Source: Ursus arctos (Eukaryota; Chordata; Mammalia; Carnivora; Ursidae). Taken from it: a DNA stretch of 64,000 bases. Below the pieces are notes generated by a model. The model was not told where the DNA came from. It saw nothing but the letters and a program-made list of their open reading frames with translations, and searched no databases. Of the stretch, positions 22,878-34,109 are shown in pieces (positions within the stretch are counted from its first letter, which is position 1; each line of letters opens with the position of its first letter). The translations under genes and the position numbers were made by a program. The stretch covers positions 17,566,501 to 17,630,500 of the forward strand of contig NW_026623050.1 of the NCBI RefSeq assembly GCF_023065955.2, read 5' to 3'.

Positions 22878-23645
22878 TTATGTTAAAGGAGTCTTAAGAC
22901 TTGGGGACTGGGGTGGGGGGAAGAAAAAAGATGGCGGAGGAGTAGGGGACCTTTTTTCAGCTTGGTCCCCTGAATCGAGCTGGATATCTACCAGATCATC
23001 CTGAGCACCCACGAAATCAGTCCAAGATGTAGGAAGATACACCTGGATCTCTACAAACGAACATCTCCAGCACTGAGGATTGAGGTATGAAGCAGGGAGC
23101 TGTGAATACGCCCACAGATATTGGAAGATAAACAGAAGGGGGAGGGAGCCGCCATGCTTAGGCACCAGGAAGCAGTAGCCACCTGCACTGGGGTGTGGGC
23201 CAGATTGAGGACCGGTAGCTGGGAGAAAGCAGACTGAGACTGGGAGCTTGGGAGCACGTGCGACCAGACTGAAAACCGGAGCTCTGGAGTGCGCGCGAAC
23301 CATACTGAAACAGGGAGCTTGGGAGCATGCGCGGGAACCGGGGGCGGCTGGCGGTGTTAGAAGCATAAAGGACAGAGACGCGCCGGCCCTGGGAGCGAGG
23401 ACTGGGAGAGTGGCTGTGGGGCGCACAACGTGGGATGCTGCAGGGTTTTTAGCAGCACCGACAGAAACAGAGTTAAGGTGGCCAGGAGAGCTCAGTGGAG
23501 AGCAGACTGCGATCTCTCTGTTCTGAGACAGAGGCTTGGATACAGCCACTGCTACTCTGACTCTCAGAAGAGTCAGAAAACCGCCAGGGAAAGCCACCAG
23601 AGAACAAAAGCCCGGAAATACCGGCTCGCGTTGTGCCCATCCCAA
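22878..23645 (-). other. Long antisense open frame across the L1 5' UTR (255 codons)
   Basis: A 255-codon frame with ATG, antisense to the L1, covers most of its 5' UTR and runs 35 bp into the flank. It includes three roughly 12-residue repeats that mirror the tandem 35-36 bp units of the 5' UTR (for example 'RAHSRAPVFS' and 'RAPKLPVS'). No known domain is recognised. Primate L1s have a short antisense ORF0 in the 5' UTR, which makes the position interesting. Base composition and repeat structure could also produce it by chance. Confidence 0.35.
23230..23336 (+). repeat. Tandem 35-36 bp repeats in the L1 5' UTR
   Basis: Three imperfect units begin at 23230, 23265 and 23301 with 'ca(g/t)actga', each followed by 'ggagct...gggag' and a CpG-containing end. 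A more diverged unit may start at 23201. They resemble promoter-type monomers in function only by position, which is an inference. Confidence 0.8.
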
Positions 23646-23843
23646 ACCCCCCTAGCAGGGGACGGGGCAACTCTACCCAAACAGGGTTGCCTGAGTATCA
23701 GTGCGGCAGGCCCCTCCCCCAGAAGGCAGGCTGAAAAATCAAGAAGCCCACATCCCTAAGGTCCCAATAAAACAAGTGCACACTGCCTGGGTCCTGGTCA
23801 ATAATTCGGGCTCTGGGCATCCCCGTAACCACTCCTCATCAGA

Positions 23844-24822
23844 ATGACAAAGAGGAGGAATCCCCAACCAAAAAAAGAAACAGAGACTGTGGCCTCTGCC
23901 ACAGAACTAATGGATATGGATATAACCAAATTATCAGAAACGGAGTTCAGAGTAACAATGGTCAAGATGATGTGTAGGCTTGAAAAAAATATTAACAAAA
24001 ATATTAACGAGAATATAGAATCTCTAAGGGCAGAAATGAGAGCAAACCTGGCAGAAATTAAAAATGCTATGAATCAAATGCAGTCTAAACTGGATGTTCT
24101 TATGGCCAGGGTAAATGAGGCAGAAGAACGAATTAGTGAGTTGGAAGATGGGATGATAGAAAAGAAGGAAAAAATGGGAACTTGGCTCAAAAAAACCCAA
24201 TCTCAAGAATGCAGATTACAGGAGATTTACTGACTCAATGAAACGTTCCAATGTCAGAATCATCAGCATCCCCGAGGGGGTGGAGAAAGAGAGAGGTCCA
24301 GAAGAGATATCTGAACAAATTATAGCTGAGAACTTCCCTAATCTGGCAAAGGAAACAAGCATTCGTGTCCAAGAGGCAGAGAGGACCCCTCCCAAGATCA
24401 ATGAGAACAGACCAACACCACGTCACATAATAGCACAACTTGCAAATATTAGATACAAGAATGCAATCTTGAAAGTGGCCAGGGTGAAGAGATTCCTTAC
24501 CTACAGAGGAAGGAACATCAGAGTAACGTCAGACCTGTCTACAGAGACCTGGCAAGCCAGAAATGGCTGGCAAGACATATTCAGAGCACTAAGTGAGAAG
24601 AACATGCAGCCAAGGATCCTTTATCCAGCAAGGCTGTCATTCAGAATGGATGGAGAGACAAGGACCTCCCAAGACCGGCAGAAACTGAAAGAATATGTGA
24701 CCATGAAGCCAGCCCTACAAGAAATATTAAGGGGGGGGTTCTATAAAAGTAAAAAGACCCCAAGAGTGATACAGAACAGAAATTTACAATCTATAGAAAC
24801 AAAGACTTCACAGGAAACATGA
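23844..24822 (+). pseudogene. L1 ORF1, frameshifted
   Basis: ORF1 encodes the RNA-binding chaperone of LINE-1. The first 129 codons (23844-24233) contain a coiled-coil segment rich in E/K/L heptads (around 'SKLDVLMARVNEAEERISEL'). A frameshift near 24233 then moves the frame, and the second part (24238-24822) carries the RRM and C-terminal domain with 'RPTPRHIIAQLANI', 'LTYRGRNIRVTSDLS' and 'QPRILYPARLSF'. The stop overlaps the ORF2 start region by a few bases. Confidence 0.93.
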
Positions 24823-27800
24823 CATCATTAAAATCATATCTCTCAATAATCACTCTCAATGTGAATGGCCTAAATGCTCCCATAACATGCCACAGGGTTG
24901 CAGATTGGATAAAAAGACATGACCCATCCATATGCTGTCTATAAGAGACCCATTTTGAACCTAAAGATACATCCAGACTGAAAGTGAAGGGCTAGAGAAC
25001 CATTTTTCATGCCAATGGACCTCAAAAGAAAGCTGGGGTAGCAATTCTTATAACAGACAGATTAGATTTTAAGCTAAAGACTGTAGTTAGAGATACAGAA
25101 GGACACTATATTATTCTTAAAGGATGTATCCAACAAGTGGATATGACAATTATAAATATCTATGCCCCCAACAGGGGAGCAGCTAGATACACAAGCCAAC
25201 TCTTAACCAGAATAAAGAGACATATAGATAATAATATGTTAATAGTAGGGGACCTCAACACTCCACTCTCAGCAATAGACAGATCACCTAAGCAGAAACT
25301 CAACAAAGAAACAAGAGCTTTGAATGATATACTGGACCACATGGACCTCATAGATATATACAGAACACTACCCCCCAGAACAACAGAATACTCATTCTTT
25401 TCGAATGCGCATGGAACTTTCTCCAGAATAGACCATACACTGGGTCACAAAACAGGTCTCAACCGATACCAAAAGACTGAGATTATTCCCTGCATATTCT
25501 CAGACCACAATGCTTTGAAACTGGAACTCAACGACAAGGAAAAATTTGGAAGAAACTCAAACACTTGGAAACTAAGAACCACCCTGTTTAAGAATGATTG
25601 GGTAAACCAGGGAATTAAAGAAGGGCTTAAGCAATTTATGGAAACCAATGAGAACGAAAACACATCGGTCCAAAACCTATGGGACACTGCAAAGACGGTC
25701 CTAAGGGAAAATATGTAGCCATCCAAGCCTCACTCAAAAGAATAGAAAAATCTAAAATGCAGTTTTTATATTCTCACCTTAAGAAGCTGGAGCTGGAACA
25801 GAAGAACAGCCTAACCCGTGCATGAGAAGGCAGTTGATCAAGATTAGAGCAGAGATCAGTGAATTAGAAACCAGGAGCACAGTAAAGCAGATCAGCAAAA
25901 CTATAAGCTGGTTCTTTGAAAGAATAAATAAGATTGATAAGCCACTGGCCAGACTTATTCAAAAGAATAAAGGACCCAAATTAATAAAATTATGAATGAA
26001 AGGGGAGAGATCATGACCAACACCACGGAAATAAAAAAATCATTAGAAACTATTATCAACAACCATATGCCAATAAATTAAACAACCTGGAAGAAATGGA
26101 TGCCTTCTTGGAAACCTATAAACTACCAAGTCTGAAACAGGAAGAAATTGATTATTTAAACAGACCGATTAATTATGAAGAGATTGAGCAGTGATCAAAA
26201 ACCTCCCCAAAAATAAGAGTCCAGGGCCTGACGGATTCCCTGAGGAATTCTACCAAACATTCAAAGAAGAAATAATACCTATTCTCCAAAAGCTGTTTCA
26301 AAAAATAGGAACAGAAGGAAAACTACCAAACTCAATCTATGAGGCCAGTATTACCTTCATCCCCAAACCAGGCAAAGACCCCATCAAAAAGGAGAATTAC
26401 AGACCAATATCCCTGATGAATACGGATGCCAAAATTTTCAAAAAGATCCTAGCTAATAGGATCCAACAGTACATTAAAAGGATTATCCATCATGACCAAG
26501 TGGGATTCATCCCTGGGATGCAAGGGTGGTTCAACATTCACAAATCGATCAGTGTGATAGATCATATCAACAAGAAAAGAGTCAAGAACCACATGATCCT
26601 CTCAACTGATGCCGAAAAAGCATTTGACAAAATACAGCATCCTTTCCTGATTAAAACCCTTCAGAGTGCAGGGATAGAGGGTACATTCCTCAATTTCATA
26701 AAAACCATCTATGAAAAGCCTACAGTGAATATCGTTCTCAATGGGGAAAAGCTGAAAGCCTTTCCCTTAAGATCAGGAACACGACAAGGATGCCCACTCT
26801 CGCCATTATTGTTCAACATAGTACTAGAAGTCCTTGCAACAGCAATCAGGCAACAAAAAGGAATAAAAGGTATTCATTACTTATTTTATTTATTTTTTAT
26901 TGTAATAATATTTTTTATTATATTATGTTAGTCACCATACAGTACATCCCCAGTTTTTGATGTAAAGTTCCATGATTCATTAGTTGCGTATAACACCCAG
27001 TGTACCATGCAATACGTGCCCTCCTTACTACCCATCACCGGTCTATCCCATTCCCCCACCCCCCTCCCCTCTGAAGCCCTCAGTTTGTTTCTCAGAGTCC
27101 ACAGTCTCTCATGCTTCATTCCCTCTTCTGATCACCCCCCCCCTTTCTTTATCCCTTTCTTTCATCTAAGGAACATAAGAACTAGGAAGATCGGTAGGAG
27201 AAGAAAGGGATAAAAGAATAAAAGTATTCAAATCAGCAAAGAAGAAGCCAAACTGTCTCTCTTTGCAGATGACATGATACTCTATGTGGAAAACCCAAAA
27301 GACTCCACCCCCAAATTACTAGAACTCATACAACAATTCAGTAACATTTCAGGATAAAAAATCAATGCTCAGAAATCAGTTGCATTTCTATACACGAACA
27401 ATGAGACTGAAGCAAGAGAAATTAGGGAATCGATTCCATTTACAAAAGCACCAAAAATCATACTATATCTCAGAATTAACTTAACCAGAGAGGTAAAGGA
27501 TCTATATTCTAGAAACTAGATCACTGTTGAAAGACATTAAAGAAGACACAAAAAGATGGAAAAACATTCTATGTTCATGGATCGGAAGAATAAACATAGT
27601 TACAGTGTCTATGCTACCCAGAGCAATCTACACTTTCAATGCCATCCCGATTAAAATACCAATGACATTTTTCAAAGAGCTGGAACAAACAGCCCTTAAA
27701 TTTGTGTGGAACCAGAAAAGGCCCCGAATCACCAAGGACATGTTGAAAAGGAAAAACAAAGCTGGGGGCATCACGTTGCCTGATTTCAAGCTATACTACA

Positions 27801-28851
27801 AAGCTGTGATCACCTGGCACTGGCACAAAAACAGACACAGAGACCAATGGAACAGAATAGAGAGCCCAGAAATGGACCCTCGGCTCTATGGTCAACTAAT
27901 CTTTGATAAAGTAGGAAAAAGCATCCAGTGGAAAAAAGACAGTCTCTTCAATAAATGGTGCTGGGAAAATTGGACAGCTACAGGCAAGGGAATGAAACTT
28001 GACCACTCTCTCACACCATACACAAAAATAAACTCCAAATGGATGAAAGACTTCGATGTGAGATAGGAATCCATCAAAATCCTAGAGGAGAACATAGGCT
28101 GCAACCTCTTCGACATCGGCCACAGCAACTTTTTTTCATGACACATCTCCAAAGGCAAGAGAAACGAAAGAAAAAATGAACTTGTGGGACTTCATCAAGA
28201 TAAAAAGCTTCTGCACAGCCCAGGAAACAGTCAAAAAAAACTAAGAGGCAGCCCACGGAATGGGAGAAGATATTTGCAAATGACACTACAGATAAAAGAC
28301 TGGTATCCAAGATCTATAAAGAACTTCTCAAACTCAATACATGAGAAACAAATAATTAAATCAAAAAATGGGCAGAAGATATGAATAGACACTTTTCCAA
28401 TGAAGACATACAAATGGCTAACAGACACATGAAAAAATGTTCAAAATCACTAGCCATCAGGGAAATTCAAATCAAAACCACAATGAGATACCACCTTATG
28501 CCAGTTAGAATGGCAAAAATTGACAAGGCAAGAGACAACAAATGTTGGAGAGGATATGGAGAAAGGGAATCCCTCTTACGCTGTTGGTGGGAATGCAAGT
28601 TGGTACAGCCACTCTGGAAAACAGTGGGGAAGTCCCTCAAAAAGTTAAAAATAGAGCTACCCTATGATCCAGCAATTGCACTACTGGGTATTTACCCCAA
28701 AGATACAGACGTAGTGAAGAGAAGGGCCATATGCACCCCAATGTTCATAGCAGCATTGTCCACAATAGCTAAATTGTGGAAGGAGCCGAGATGCCCTTCA
28801 ACAGATGAATGGATAAAGAAGATGTGGTCCATATATGCAATGGAATATTAG
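24819..28851 (+). pseudogene. L1 ORF2 (endonuclease-reverse transcriptase), multiply disrupted
   Basis: ORF2 supplies the nicking endonuclease and reverse transcriptase. Readable pieces: an endonuclease part at 25137-25718 ('IINIYAPN', 'GDLNTPLS', 'SDHNALKLEL'); the RT start at 26191-26876 ('[16 protein letters not shown]', 'FDKIQH', '[14 protein letters not shown]'); 'FADDMILY' at about 27262; and C-terminal pieces at 27527-28066 and 28381-28851. A stop interrupts the early endonuclease segment around 24940, further stops and frameshifts follow, and a nested L1 at 26877-27211 separates the RT core from the FADD motif. Inactive. Confidence 0.95.
26877..27211 (-). mobile_element. Nested, 5'-inverted L1 3'-end insertion within L1 ORF2
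   Basis: From 26877 to about 27161 the plus strand shows the reverse complement of the young L1 3' UTR. From about 27162 to 27211 the orientation flips to sense ('ctaaggaacataagaactagg'). Inverted and non-inverted parts share an 'aagaaagggata' end. This is the signature of twin priming. Host ORF2 sequence around 'aataaaaggtattca' is present on both sides (26855-26876 and 27212-27230) as a target duplication differing by single-base indels. Confidence 0.93.
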
Positions 28852-30080
28852 CCATCAAAAAGAACGATTTCACAACATTTGTAGCAACATGGACGGGACT
28901 GGAGGAGATTATGCTAAGTGAAATAAGTCAAGCAGAGAAAGACAATTATCATATGGTTTCACTCATTTATGGAACATAAGAAATAGCAGGGAGATCGGTA
29001 GGAGAAGGAAGGGAAGAATGGGGGGGTAAACACAAGGGGGAATGAACCACGAGAGACTGTGGACTCTGGGAAACAAACAGGTGCTTCAGAGGGGAGGGGG
29101 GTGGGGGACTGGGATAGGCCAGTGATGGGTATTAAGGAGGGCACATATTAAATGGAGCACTGGGTGTTATATGCAAACAATGAATCATGGAACACTACAT
29201 CAAAAACTAAGGATACTGTATGGTGACTAACATAATAAAAAAAAAGACCTGGGGACTGGGTCTTATTCTTTTCCATCACTTCCTGTATTATGTGACACAG
29301 TGGCTTAAATAAAATAGGTAATCTGATAAATATTCATTGATGATTTTGATATGAGAAAACAGGAGGTCTAGGAATCTAATAGACTTTTTTTTTTGCTGTG
29401 CTTCCAAACAAATATAAGTCAATCCTTTTCCCATTGTGTAAAGCAGCCAGAGCTGGCCTTTGGACATCTCCTGAGCCTTTCAGATGCCCCTTCTCCCTTG
29501 AGGGCTGGCTCCTTAGTCCTGAGTGCCATCGCAGCTGGCCTTGCCCACACCTCTGACCTCGTTAGTGTTGTGCGGATGGATCAGCTCTCAGGGAGGGGAG
29601 GAGGAAGAGTCTTGATAAGTGGCATTTGCTAATTTGTAAGATGTAAATATTCCCACCATGACTGATGTCAAACTACCAAAGGTTTAATAGTTGTCTTGCA
29701 AAAAACTTCTGAATATTTATCGATCAGCTCGTGAAAGTTGGTGCACTTGGCTGGAAAACACCACTGGTCTCAGGGCACCAGTGCTGTCTATGGTTGAGGA
29801 CATTTCATTTGGGATAGAAATGCAGACAGGGACTCCTGAAATCTGATTTCAGGAGCCCAGTGGATTGAGGAGAGAGCCTTGGTGGCAGCAGTCTCTACCC
29901 CAAGCTCCCTCAAATCCCACCAGAAACAGACTTCTTGGCTCTCTCCTGCCCTCACTTCCATGGTCTTTAAAGGGCAGGGACTCGAGTTAGCCAAGACACC
30001 ACATACACAAAACAACCCACCCCTCCATCGTCACACACTGTCACCTGTGACCCTGCTCCCCACCCCCGCAGGCTGCATAC

Positions 30081-30237
30081 CTCAGTTATGGGGTTCGACG
30101 CCAGAACCTTGTCCTCCACGTGCGTGTTACTGCCGGACTTGCTGACGGTGGCAAAGTACCTCATGGCGTAGCGAGCGGACACGGTCTTGCCAGCACCTGA
30201 CTCCCCGCTTACAATGATTGACTGATTTTTATTGTTT
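30081..30237 (-). CDS. MYO5C: MYO5C coding exon 5, P-loop, residues 150-202
   Basis: 157 nt. Its first base completes Arg150, it ends in phase 0, and it has acceptor TTTTAG-like (CTTTAG) and donor GTATGC. It encodes [15 protein letters not shown] with the Walker A P-loop GESGAGKT at residues 161-168, followed by [13 protein letters not shown] and '[10 protein letters not shown]'. All P-loop residues are intact. The downstream intron 5 carries the full-length L1. Confidence 0.97.
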
Positions 30238-30474
30238 CTAAAGCAAATAAAAGGACTTTTAAAATGTTTATTTCTTCCTATTAAAAAGGCAATATACACT
30301 CAGTAAGAAAAATGCAGACAAGCAGAAAGAAGGCAAACTATTTCATTACTCCAAGGTAACTGTTTTTAACATTTCCCATGAATTTCCTTCTAGTCTTTTT
30401 TTCTATGTGATCAAGCTGAACACACAGCTCTGTTTCCTGCTCTGTCCCCATGCTAAAGGTCCCCAAGACCACTC

Positions 30475-30890
30475 CTAGGTCAGTGACCTGCTAGGAGGAC
30501 TCACAGGACTCAGCACATAGCCATGCTCATGGCTAAGATTTATGATAGCAAAAGGACACAAAATCAATCTGCAAAAGCCAGGCATAAACACTTCATGCCT
30601 CCAGCAATGAGTTACGACCAGCCACGCGAAGTGCTGTGCACCAGGGAAGCTCTTCAGAGATTCAGCGGCCAGGGTTTCACCGGGGGCTCGTCGCGCAGGC
30701 GTCTTCTGACGAGCACATACCAAAATTCCACATGCTCAGCATGAACGCCATCGTTTACACAAACAATTTAGGTTCAGTGCGTCACTCTCAGCAGTTAGGC
30801 AGGGTGGGAAACTTCCTAAAATCCAAGTTCCCAGAGGCTAGCCCTGGGCCAAGCTTGCAAGCAGGCCTCTGAAGATCGCCGTCTCGGGCC
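30475..30890 (-). mobile_element. LTR remnant (ERVL-like), family uncertain
   Basis: Recurring mammalian LTR phrases occur in order: 'caggactcagcacatagccatgctcatggctaagatttatgatagcaaaagg', 'gttacgaccagccacgcgaagtgctgt', 'ttcagcggccagggtttca' and 'ttcccagaggctagccctgggcc'. Orientation and family are not certain. Confidence 0.45.
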
Positions 30891-31079
30891 CAGGTCAACT
30901 CCTCTCTGTGTATCCCCACATAAACATAAAACATTTTAAAGACATTATTTGGAGAGCAATTATTCAAAATATGCTTGGGAACATATGTGCACAGTAAACT
31001 GACAGGTTCTACATAATTTAGAGATCTTTAAAAACTGTCTTCAACTTTTCACATAATGAGATGATGATAGAAACTTACT

Positions 31080-31280
31080 CAACGCTGTGCTAGGTATCCA
31101 GCATTGTTATATACTAGGCACTCCATGAATACTTTATATGGACTCTCATTTAAGCCTTGAAAAAAATTCTATGCCACATATACCCATTTTACAGAAGAAT
31201 ACAACAGCGGCTCAAAAAGAATAGTGACTCAAAAAGGCAAAGTGACTTGACCCAGGACACAGAGCATGCAGCCCCACTGT
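31080..31280 (+). repeat. MIR SINE
   Basis: 'gctgtgctaggtatccagcattgttatatactagg', 'actctcatttaagccttgaaaaaaattctatg', 'cccattttacagaag' and 'agtgacttgacccaggacac' form a MIR in sense order. Confidence 0.75.
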
Positions 31281-31289
31281 GGACACCAG

Positions 31290-32910
31290 GAGGACCTCAG
31301 AGCTAGAGCTCCTGTCCAAGACAGCAAGCCCCTGAGGACATGAGTGACAGACACCGCCAGTACCCTCTGGCCAGGTAGCACACAGAGGGGGTTTTAAAGC
31401 CAGGCTCTTCTCACTCCCAGTTTAGCATCAGCAAGTCCAGCATAAACTTCTTTTTGTTCAGTACTGTTACAGTTAGACCTCAAAACGGGCTCTTCGAGCT
31501 TGAACCCGGCTCAGCCCTAGAGCTCCAGTGAGCTCATACCGCTGACACCCAGGAGCAGCCCTGGCCCATCGGGCTGTGAGCCATGGACTTCAATCACAGA
31601 CATGCCCTGCAGACCTACAGGGAGCCAGGGCAAATCCCAGAACCATGGGTGTTTTGTAATTGGAAGGAAACTTGCTGTAGCAGAGACCAAAGTAACTGGC
31701 CATTAATTGGTAAATCTTGACCCAACATTCACCCTTTTCCTCCTTCTTAGAGACTATATCCCAGTTTTTAGTGGGCACACAGCTGCCCATATGGAAGACT
31801 ATAGATCCCAGCTTTGCTTGCTTCTAGGCATGACCGTGGGAGTAGGTCCCGGCCAATGAGCTGCGAGCAGAGGTGTTTTGTGGGGTTTCCAGGAAGTCTC
31901 CTTAACCAGGCGGGGCACACACTTCCCCTCTGACATTCTATCGCCTAGAATATGGAGGAGAAGGCTAAGTCTTAGCCTGCCCTCAGGAGGAGAGCCTCAT
32001 TCCAGGGACAGAGGATAGAAGGCATCGGGTCCCTGACGATTGGTGGGGTGCCATGCTTGTCCCAGACTACCCATCAGCCCATCAGCCTTTTTCGCAGGAG
32101 AGAACCATACACTGCTACTTGTTTATGCCAGCATTCCTGTCCCCTGATTACAGGCAGTGAAACGTGAATGGGTGCTCTCCGATGAAGGCACGAAGCTGAG
32201 GAACTCAGATGCGGTGCCCGGGATGATGGGGTAAAGAGTTAGCAGGTGCAGGGCAATGATGGTGGCTCAACGGACTTCACAGGGGTGTCGCAAGACTTAA
32301 AGGAGATTGCTGCCCGGAAAGTTCTTTTGCAAACAATAAAAGGGTCTACAAAAATAAGATGGTGTTCCTATTCTTCATACTTTATGGATGAGGACATCGA
32401 AGCCGAAAGGAATAGTTATGGGACAAAGAAACGACACGTGGAGTCAAACACCCTGAGCAAACCTCCCAGCTCGCTTGCTGGGTGACCTTGGGTGGGTGAT
32501 CCCCAAATCTCAGCTTAATGCCCAGATATCTCCATCACAGGCCCGTCTGAGGGCACCCACGATGATGTACAGGAACGTGTGCCCAGTGCCTGGTCCACAG
32601 GACACTTTTAATAAATGTTTGCTAGTGAAACGAGAACTCCCCAGGGCCATACAAAACACAGGTGGCAAAATTAGGATAAAACTCAAAATCTCTTACATCT
32701 AAAAACCTGTGCTCATCTATCATAAGATTTTGCTGGCCTGAATCGGGGAAAAAGTTTCAACATGCCACAGTGGAGAATAAATCAATATTCCTCCAACCAA
32801 ACACACCGCAAGAGAAGCATCTGCCATTCCCAGACTGGGAGGTCTGACTTTTGACCAGCTAGAAGAAAGAGGAACCAGGAAACTTGGTCTAGCCGGGTTA
32901 CAACGGCAGT
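31290..32910. other. Intron 4, unclassified sequence
   Basis: No exon, SINE or young L1 recognised. Parts (31650-31950) look like diverged repeat DNA that I cannot name. Confidence 0.3.
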
Positions 32911-33081
32911 CGTTTGCTACTACGCTATTAGGTGGTCCGCTCTACCAAGCACCCCCTCTGGTCTCATGGTCACCTTTAGTAAGATCAATGCCAGAGGTTT
33001 CCCCTCCACTGTGAGGGCCCAGCACACGCAGGGGCGGGGCGCTGGGAGAGAAAGAGGAAGCCCTGCCCAGCAGGAGGCTAC

Positions 33082-33226
33082 CTGGCCATCTGCTTGTAGG
33101 CCTCTTCTGCCACAGCAAATATATGCGGGTCCATATCGCCCATGTTCTGCCCACTGTAGGCGTGGATGATGGCATCTCCGTAGATCGGCAACTGCTTGTA
33201 AGGATTCATGGCCACCAAAATGATTC
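33082..33226 (-). CDS. MYO5C: MYO5C coding exon 4, motor domain, residues 102-150
   Basis: 145 nt, entering in phase 1 and leaving in phase 2; acceptor CCCCAG, donor GTAGCC. It encodes [15 protein letters not shown], '[17 protein letters not shown]' and KQMAR, the conserved segment before the P-loop. The donor has C at position +5 instead of the usual G, so it may be a weaker site. No alternative donor in frame was seen. Confidence 0.96.
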
Positions 33227-33254
33227 CTGGGGAAAGATGTCCGATGCAGTGCTG

Positions 33255-33375
33255 GGGTTCTTACTGTCACCTGCTTCTCCAGGTTCTTTGGAGCAAGCCC
33301 AGCTCTGCCAGTTATTAAACCTGCCATGTGACTTTGGGCAGGTCACGTAATGCTCTGGATCTCAGTTCCCTGTGG
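33255..33375 (-). repeat. MIR-like fragment
   Basis: 'agctctgccagttattaaacctgccatgtgactttgggcaggtcacg' is the MIR core. It lies next to exon 4 on the upstream side. Confidence 0.7.
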
Positions 33376-33813
33376 ACGCCACCCACATTTCTGGGCAACT
33401 GTCAGGGTTGGAAGAGATGACAGATGGGAATGCCCTACAACTGAAAGATTTTGCAATTCTCAATGTAAATATAATGATAACATCATTGCCCAAAATAGAT
33501 AATATATGTATCACATCCAGTGAGAAACTCAAACACAAGCTTTATCCAGATATATTTTTCTTGGGAGTCTGATCTTAATTCTTGGGAAAGATTCTCCCCA
33601 CCTGTAGACACTTCTGTTTACAACAGACTCTTGAAGATCAAATGTCTGTGCTTGTTAGACAAAAATCTGGGCAAATGTCTAGGTCTGAGTATACATTTTG
33701 GCAGAAGTCAACATTTCTAACGTAAACATGATATAAAATGTACTCAGGACACCCTAGACAGCAAGCACGGAGTTTCTGGGTCATTCCTGCTCTTTTAGAA
33801 TTGCTCTCCTTAC

Positions 33814-33979
33814 CACTGTAGGTGTAAATGAGTTTGGATTCTGCAAAGCGGATTCTGAGATTGTGCAGGACCGCGGGCTCGTGGAGATAGCTGAGGGCCG
33901 TGAGGTCATTCTCACCCACGAGGATGTCAGGGTTCCGGAGCGGAGGCAGAGATTCCGGATCAATGGAATAATCCAGCTC
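33814..33979 (-). CDS. MYO5C: MYO5C coding exon 3, residues 47-102
   Basis: 166 nt, entering in phase 0 and leaving in phase 1; acceptor CCACAG, donor GTAAGG. It encodes [31 protein letters not shown] and '[19 protein letters not shown]', which links the N-terminal SH3-like domain to the motor core. '[16 protein letters not shown]' is a class V signature. Confidence 0.97.
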
Positions 33980-34109
33980 CTGTGGACAAAGATGAAATTA
34001 AAGTTCTGGAAGTAAAAGACTCTTGGTGTTTCTGAACTCCCGTCCTCTGTCCTATCTGCCCCCTATCAGACTCTGAAAAACAAACTTACACCTATCAAAG
34101 AGAAAATAA

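Larger units (their letters stand above)
22913..29243 (+). mobile_element. Near-full-length carnivore L1 (LINE-1) retrotransposon, inactive
   Basis: A 6.3 kb LINE-1 in MYO5C intron 5, antisense to the gene. Layout: 5' UTR from 22913 with 'aaaaaagatggcggaggagtagg'; ORF1 at 23844-24822 broken by a frameshift; ORF2 at 24819-28851 broken by stops, frameshifts and a nested L1; 3' UTR; poly-A at 29236-29245. A 17-bp target duplication flanks it at 22896-22912 and 29244-29260 with one mismatch, which places both ends precisely. Neither ORF can give a full-length protein. Confidence 0.97.

Noticed and set aside
25137..28851. Reverse transcriptase and endonuclease frames as a possible novel host gene
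   Set aside because: They are consecutive fragments of one L1 ORF2, flanked by L1 UTRs and a target duplication, with stops and a nested insertion.
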